DNA from: a bacterium
Lineage (GTDB): Bacteria; Bacillota_A; Clostridia; Lachnospirales; Lachnospiraceae
Assembly (NCBI GenBank): GCA_004562915.1
Contig: SFQZ01000092.1
Coordinates: forward strand, 1 to 9,463
Direction of reading: 5' to 3'
Length of the DNA stretch: 9,463 bases
The notes beneath the pieces are model-generated. The model saw only the letters and a list, made by a program, of their open reading frames with translations. It was not told where the DNA came from and did no database searches. The translations under genes and the position numbers were made by a program. Shown here in pieces: positions 6,039-9,463 of this stretch (positions within the stretch are counted from its first letter, which is position 1; each line of letters opens with the position of its first letter).

Positions 6039-7640
6039 ATGGGAGAAAAGAAAATAAATTTCTGGAAGATTATAAAAGGAATAAAGAGACAAAGCATTCG
6101 TATGCAGCAAAGACTGATTGTTTATTGGTGCGTGGTGATTTTAACACTTTTTTTTGTGACAGTTCTATTACTCAGTATTTTGGGAGTCCTTCCGGGAATG
6201 GATTTTAAAGTACGGGAAATGCTGTCTGCCCAGCAGAAAAATACGTTGTCAACTATGACAGAGCAGACTGATATTATGATGGCGAGAAGTATTTCTTTAT
6301 CGGAAGACATTACAAAAGAATTGAATCAATGCCTGACAGCCAATGGAAAGACATTTTCAGATTTGAATGATAATCCTCAGCTGATCATGGATTTAGAGTC
6401 TGCGCTGTATCCCTCCTTGAAATCTGCATTGGATGTGAAGTATTGCAGTGGAGTTTTTGTTGTATTGGATGCAACGGTAAATACGAAGACGGAATATGCA
6501 GATACATCACGCATGGGAATTTACCTGCGCCTGTCTGATTTAAAGGCAGTAAATACAAGCAAACAGCACGTAGTTTTTTTCAGGGGAAATGCTGATATTG
6601 CAAGAGCAGAGCAGGTACAGCTCCATAACCGTTGGAATTTAGAATTTGATACGTCCGCATTGCCGGGTTATGAACAGATTATGCAGTTTGATGGGAACCG
6701 GCTGGTAGAGAGCTGCCTGTGGACAGACCGGCTGGAGCTGAGTGACACATGGGAGGATGTGCAGCTTTTATATGTCCCGGTTTTAGACAGTACCGGAAAA
6801 GTACGCGGTTTGTGCGGTATGGAGATGAGTAATCTGTATTTCAGGCTGTCTTATCCTATGGTGGAAGGTTCCTGTGGGAATATAGTGACAGTACTGGCTC
6901 CTATGGACAAAAAAGGAAACATCTATCTGGATAAGGCGATGTTCGGAGATACAAAGGAAACGTATCTTTCACCATCAGGAACGATGACAGTGAAGAAAGG
7001 AAAGCATTATAATACATATTCTACCGCTTTCGGGAATTATATAGGCAGGCATGAACTGCTTGGATTGAAGAGTTGTAATGGTATGCCGCTTGCGGTACTG
7101 ACATTAATATCAGAAGCGAATTATGAAAAATTAACAGCGGACAATCGAAGGGACTGGATCATCGGTACGTTGTTGTTCTTGATTTTATTATTGATTGTTT
7201 CGGTCAGTATGTCCCGGCGTTTTGTGAAGCCGATTCTGCGGAGCTTAAAAGCACTGCAGGAGGATGCATTGACGGACGAAAACTTATCAGGAATTTCAGA
7301 AGTGGATGCCCTGGTTGATTTTATGCAGAAAAAAAGAAATACAGAGAAACTGGAAAATGGCGGCATTCCTCCGAATATAGAAGAAATGCTCAAGGCGTTT
7401 GCTTTGCGCGTGGAAACTCTGACTCCGTCAGAGAGGATGGTTCTTCAGTATTATGTTGATGGATATACGATACAGGAGATTGCTTCATTGCTTTATATCA
7501 GTATTGGAACAGCGAGAAAGCATAATACAAATATGAATCGAAAACTGGGAATAACTGTCAGAGAGGAATTAATGCTGTATATTGAGTTGTTTCGAAAATG
7601 CGATCAGTTAGATAAGCTGACATATAATAGAACTGAGTAA
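6039..7640 (+). CDS. Membrane-anchored LuxR-type regulator with extracytoplasmic sensor domain
   Basis: A 533-residue protein with ATG 6039 and AGAGGTG at 6024-6030. After a basic N-terminus come a transmembrane helix (about 26-49), a large extracytoplasmic region (about 50-371), a second helix (about 373-392) and a HAMP-like, charged linker (about 393-460). The C-terminus is a LuxR-type helix-turn-helix (461-515: LTPSERMVLQYYVDGYTIQEIASLLYIS and the following helix with TARKHNTNMNRKLG). The outer region contains VPVLDSTGKVRGLCGMEMS (266-284 region), which resembles the end of a Cache/PDC ligand-binding fold. No kinase, receiver or guanylate cyclase domain is present, so the sensor is joined directly to DNA binding. 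This would be a one-component membrane transcription factor, possibly sensing the solute or the loaded binding protein encoded just upstream. The topology and HTH are well supported. The Cache assignment is moderate and the partner is inferred. Confidence 0.85.
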   Translation: MGEKKINFWKIIKGIKRQSIRMQQRLIVYWCVVILTLFFVTVLLLSILGVLPGMDFKVREMLSAQQKNTLSTMTEQTDIMMARSISLSEDITKELNQCLTANGKTFSDLNDNPQLIMDLESALYPSLKSALDVKYCSGVFVVLDATVNTKTEYADTSRMGIYLRLSDLKAVNTSKQHVVFFRGNADIARAEQVQLHNRWNLEFDTSALPGYEQIMQFDGNRLVESCLWTDRLELSDTWEDVQLLYVPVLDSTGKVRGLCGMEMSNLYFRLSYPMVEGSCGNIVTVLAPMDKKGNIYLDKAMFGDTKETYLSPSGTMTVKKGKHYNTYSTAFGNYIGRHELLGLKSCNGMPLAVLTLISEANYEKLTADNRRDWIIGTLLFLILLLIVSVSMSRRFVKPILRSLKALQEDALTDENLSGISEVDALVDFMQKKRNTEKLENGGIPPNIEEMLKAFALRVETLTPSERMVLQYYVDGYTIQEIASLLYISIGTARKHNTNMNRKLGITVREELMLYIELFRKCDQLDKLTYNRTE

Positions 7641-7643
7641 AAG

Positions 7644-7670
7644 AAAAAGAGTCTGTACAGGCTCTTTTTT
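7644..7670 (+). terminator. Intrinsic terminator ending the signalling module
   Basis: AAAAAGAG (7644-7651) pairs with CTCTTTTT (7662-7669). TC/GG extends the stem by one wobble and one C-G pair around a TGTACA loop, and a run of six T follows. It begins 4 bases after the stop of the membrane regulator. The A-rich 5' arm means it may also work in the reverse direction. Confidence 0.85.
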
Positions 7671-7717
7671 AGTTTGACCGACAGATATCGTTTACATTTT
7701 TAAAAAAAGAAATTGCG

Positions 7718-7759
7718 TATATATAGTAGATAGATAAAAAAGAAACACTATATATAGTA
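7718..7759. repeat. Twin TATATATAGTA repeats, 31 bases apart
   Basis: TATATATAGTA occurs exactly at 7718-7728 and 7749-7759, 31 bases start to start, close to three helical turns. The second copy lies in the perfect 12-base palindrome ACTATATATAGT (7747-7758), which overlaps AGTATACT (7756-7763). The two copies can also pair as a 10-bp inverted repeat. The spacing suits two regulator dimers on one DNA face, but low complexity makes chance a real alternative. Confidence 0.4.
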
Positions 7760-7766
7760 TACTAAT

Positions 7767-7803
7767 CATTCGTATTTTGGAAAATAAGCAAAATATACGA
7801 ATG
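7767..7803. repeat. Inverted repeat CATTCGTAT / ATACGAATG
   Basis: CATTCGTAT (7767-7775) pairs perfectly with ATACGAATG (7795-7803). TTT/AAA adds three more pairs across a 2-base bulge, around an 11-base loop. It follows the -10-like TATACT closely, so it may be an operator or the first hairpin of the leader RNA. No T-run follows it directly. Confidence 0.6.
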
Positions 7804-7859
7804 GCGACCATAGTATTTGCTTTCCGTATCTGCTACGCTTTCATTACGAAATGGTGGCC
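7803..7859 (+). other. Second leader fold-back with nested hairpin
   Basis: GGCGACCAT (7803-7811) pairs with ATGGTGGCC (7851-7859) with one G-G mismatch, enclosing 39 bases. Inside is a small hairpin, CGTA (7825-7828) with TACG (7834-7837). TACGAA followed by ATGG and CGACC recurs imperfectly at 7796-7809 and 7845-7863. Together with the preceding inverted repeat this suggests a structured leader RNA. I could not match it to a known riboswitch. Confidence 0.35.
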
Positions 7860-7882
7860 GACCGATAAAAGAAAAAATAGAT

Positions 7883-7955
7883 AAGGAGGGAGAACTGAGA
7901 GTGGGATGGTGATAGAGCAAGGAGGTTAACAACAAGGAGGTTAACAAGGAGGTGA
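7883..7955 (+). promoter_or_regulatory. Array of four perfect Shine-Dalgarno sequences
   Basis: AAGGAGG occurs at 7883-7889, 7919-7925, 7934-7940 and 7946-7952. The second and third are parts of an exact CAAGGAGGTTAAC repeat (7918-7930, 7933-7945). The last extends to AAGGAGGTGA, a near-perfect complement of the 16S rRNA 3' end, and lies 6 bases before the GTG at 7959. Only the last is placed to start the zinc-ribbon gene. The others have no clear gene of their own. Confidence 0.8.
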
Positions 7956-7958
7956 AAT

Positions 7959-8309
7959 GTGGAATATATTACGAAAAAGGATTTAATAGATTGTTCTACA
8001 CCTGATGAGTTTTGCTTTTCACTATGCTGCATGGAATGTAAAACAGTATGGAAAAGCACACCAATTCGTTTTTCCAAAGCGGGGAAAAAACCGGAAAATG
8101 AAAATCGGAAGATTATTTATGATACGCTTTATGACCGGGAAAAGAATTTAGCATTTCAAAAAGCATTGAATCAGGCGAAAGAAATCTTTAATATTTGTCC
8201 GATATGTAAGCGGCTTGTATGTGACCATTGCTTTTTGATCTGTGATGATCTGGATATGTGTGTGCAATGTGCCGCAAAACTTAATGAAAAAGGTACTGTT
8301 GTAGGATGA
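7959..8309 (+). CDS. Cysteine-rich zinc-ribbon-like protein
   Basis: A 116-residue soluble protein beginning at GTG 7959, placed by AAGGAGGTGA at 7946-7955. The overlapping ATG at 7957 opens only a 9-codon frame. Twelve cysteines are present: 12, 19, 23, 24 and 27 in the N-terminal part, and a dense C-terminal set at C80-x2-C83, C88-x2-C91, C95 and C101-x2-C104 (NICPICKRLVCDHCFLICDD). The paired C-x2-C motifs suggest two or more zinc-binding ribbons or knuckles. The middle (about 40-75) is charged and probably helical. There is no signal peptide or membrane helix. It stands directly ahead of an AIM24-family gene with only 41 bases between, so the two are likely co-transcribed and may work together. 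The molecular function is unknown to me. Zinc binding is inferred from cysteine spacing alone. Confidence 0.82.
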   Translation: MEYITKKDLIDCSTPDEFCFSLCCMECKTVWKSTPIRFSKAGKKPENENRKIIYDTLYDREKNLAFQKALNQAKEIFNICPICKRLVCDHCFLICDDLDMCVQCAAKLNEKGTVVG

Positions 8310-8350
8310 AAACGAAAAAAGAAAAACGAAAAAGAAAGGAGAACTTTACT

Positions 8351-9034
8351 ATGAAAAAATATGAGATTTTAGGAGGAAATTTACCAGTTGTCGTATGTGA
8401 ATTAGCAGCAGGAGAATCTATGATCACAGAAAGCGGAAGTATGAGCTGGATGAGCCCGAACATGAAAATGGAGACGGTTACCGGTGGCGGAATGAAGAAA
8501 ATGTTCGGCAGAATGATGTCTGGTGATTCTGCGTTTCAAAACAGATATACCGCAGAAGGTACAGACGGAATGATTGCATTTGCATCAAGTTTTCCGGGAG
8601 CAATCAAAGCGTTGGAGATTAGCAGCGGTCACTCCATGATCGTGCAGAAAAGTGCATTCCTTGCTTCAGAAGAAGGCGTGGAACTGTCTATGCATTTCCA
8701 GAAAAAATTAGGAAAAGGCATATTTGGCGGAGAAGGTTTCATTATGCAGAGATTGAGCGGAAATGGAACTGCATTTGTAGAAATTGATGGACATGCAGTG
8801 GAATATGATCTGAGTGCCGGACAGGAAATGTTGATCAGTACCGGGTACTTAGCGGCAATGGAAGAAACCTGTACGATGGATATTGCAACCGTAAAAGGAG
8901 TAAAAAATATGCTGATCGGAGGAGAGGGCATTTTTAATACTGTTGTTAAAGGACCGGGAAAGGTGATCTTACAGACAATGCCAATCAGCAAGGTGGCAGA
9001 ATTGCTGACTCCGTTTTTTGCAGATAAGAAATAG
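8351..9034 (+). CDS. AIM24/TIGR00266 family protein
   Basis: A 227-residue protein. ATG 8351 is preferred because AAAGGAG (8335-8341) lies 9 bases upstream and the protein then starts with the usual MKKYEILGG. An upstream in-frame ATG at 8306 would add a 15-residue lysine-rich tail encoded by A-rich leader DNA. The sequence fits the bacterial TIGR00266 family, related to mitochondrial AIM24 and built of beta strands: AGESMITESGSMSWMSPNM near the start, a glycine-rich GGGMKKMFGRMMSGDSAF segment, FASSFPGAI, and GEGIFNTVVKGPGKVILQTM near the end. No signal peptide or membrane helix is visible, so it is probably cytoplasmic. The family's biochemical role is not established. It follows the zinc-ribbon gene and precedes a lipoprotein by 18 bases, which indicates one operon. 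Confidence 0.9.
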   Translation: MKKYEILGGNLPVVVCELAAGESMITESGSMSWMSPNMKMETVTGGGMKKMFGRMMSGDSAFQNRYTAEGTDGMIAFASSFPGAIKALEISSGHSMIVQKSAFLASEEGVELSMHFQKKLGKGIFGGEGFIMQRLSGNGTAFVEIDGHAVEYDLSAGQEMLISTGYLAAMEETCTMDIATVKGVKNMLIGGEGIFNTVVKGPGKVILQTMPISKVAELLTPFFADKK

Positions 9035-9052
9035 TTGAAAGGGAAGAGGCTT

Positions 9053-9463
9053 GTGAGAAAAAAATTAAATTTGTTATTAGGATTAGTGTTTATCATCAGT
9101 ATGGTAGCACTGACCGGGTGTGGAGGCTCCGGAAAAGCAGGAGAGAAGAATCCATATGAAGGAAAATGGGTAGCGGTCTCCGCTCAAATGATGGGAATAT
9201 CCGTCAGTGTAGATGAAACTTTCGGTGGTGATTTTGAATTTGAAGTGAAAAATGGAGGAAAAGTATCCGTTTCAGTCGGAGACACTACCGGAAATGGAAA
9301 ATGGTCTGTCGAAGATGATCAGTTTATCTTGAGCATCGAAGGAGAAGAGATGGTGGGAATCATTGGAAAAGATATTATTTCTTTTGATAATATGCTCGAG
9401 ATGGGAGTAAAGGTGATTTTTGCAAAGGATGGAACGGATGCAATGGATCCGGCACTCTATCTG
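9053..9463 (+). CDS. Lipoprotein of unknown function, cut by the window edge
   Basis: The first 137 residues are present and the frame is still open at the last base. It starts at GTG 9053, after a purine-rich GGGAAGAGG (9041-9049). Residues 1-21 form a lipoprotein signal (basic MRKK, hydrophobic core, lipobox LTGC) with Cys22 as the likely anchor. The mature part is short on helices and rich in alternating hydrophobic and polar residues, with repeated K-W strands (EGKWVAVSA, NGKWSVEDD) and SIEGEEMVGIIG, suggesting a small beta-barrel or lipocalin-like fold as in many uncharacterised Clostridia lipoproteins. It probably faces the outside of the cell membrane. It lies 18 bases after the AIM24 gene and is probably in the same operon. 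I do not recognise a specific family. Confidence 0.82.
   Translation, partial: MRKKLNLLLGLVFIISMVALTGCGGSGKAGEKNPYEGKWVAVSAQMMGISVSVDETFGGDFEFEVKNGGKVSVSVGDTTGNGKWSVEDDQFILSIEGEEMVGIIGKDIISFDNMLEMGVKVIFAKDGTDAMDPALYL

Larger units (their letters stand above)
7671..7958 (+). promoter_or_regulatory. Gene-free leader of the zinc-ribbon/AIM24 operon
   Basis: No protein gene is visible here on either strand. From left to right it holds an A/T-rich stretch with TTTACA (7691-7696) as a possible -35, repeated TATATATAGTA units, a strong inverted repeat, a second imperfect fold-back and a purine-rich end with four AAGGAGG sequences. A conventional -35/-10 pair with 17-base spacing is not obvious: -10-like sequences occur at 7720-7727 and TATACT at 7758-7763, without well-placed -35 partners. 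The density of symmetric elements suggests a regulated promoter or a structured mRNA leader. Confidence 0.5.

Noticed and set aside
8306..8350. ATG at 8306 overlapping the zinc-ribbon stop as the AIM24 start
   Set aside because: It has only a weak upstream site and adds a lysine-rich, low-complexity tail. AAAGGAG at 8335-8341 clearly serves the ATG at 8351.
8629..9096. 155-residue reverse-strand frame opposite the AIM24 gene
   Set aside because: It mirrors a well-supported gene, has no recognisable domain, and its length is explained by the codon pattern of the opposite strand.
1..9463. CRISPR array, tRNA, rRNA or complete insertion sequence
   Set aside because: I saw no regular repeat-spacer pattern, no cloverleaf-like or rRNA sequence, and no transposase reading frame or terminal inverted repeats.

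Overview
The window looks like part of a chromosome from a Gram-positive gut anaerobe of the Clostridia, most likely Lachnospiraceae. This is inferred from the moderately AT-rich DNA, the strong AAGGAGG-type ribosome binding sites, two predicted lipoproteins, and protein families I associate with that group (a 7TM histidine-kinase sensor next to a LuxR-type response regulator, an AIM24/TIGR00266 protein beside a cysteine-rich zinc-ribbon protein). No database search was possible. Every gene I could support is on the + strand.

Left edge (1-926): a region of gene decay. A start-less, glycine-rich membrane-protein remnant (5-274) overlaps a broken 4Fe-4S membrane protein (258-783). The latter has lost its middle, is frameshifted at the junction, and has TGA where the first cysteine of its last cluster motif should be. 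A 143-base gap with possible promoter elements follows.

Centre (927-7640): five intact genes that read as one signalling module. Three are translationally coupled: a 7TM sensor with a degenerate, apparently inactive kinase domain (927-2594), a histidine kinase with intact catalytic motifs (2591-3868), and a receiver-LuxR response regulator (3865-4488). After a 150-base gap with a candidate promoter and a near-perfect 16-base dyad come a solute-binding lipoprotein with no permease beside it (4639-6003) and a membrane-anchored protein with an extracytoplasmic sensor domain and a cytoplasmic LuxR-type DNA-binding domain (6039-7640). A clear intrinsic terminator closes the module. The simplest reading is a ligand-sensing circuit with two branches, one phosphorelay and one membrane-tethered transcription factor, and an external binding protein that may serve as a receptor. 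The connection between the branches is inference.

Right (7641-9463): a 318-base gene-free leader contains twin 11-base repeats 31 bases apart, a strong inverted repeat, a further fold-back, and four perfect AAGGAGG sequences, three of them packed directly before the start codon. It leads into a cysteine-rich zinc-ribbon-like protein (7959-8309), an AIM24/TIGR00266 protein (8351-9034) and a lipoprotein cut by the window edge (9053 onward), closely spaced and probably one operon.
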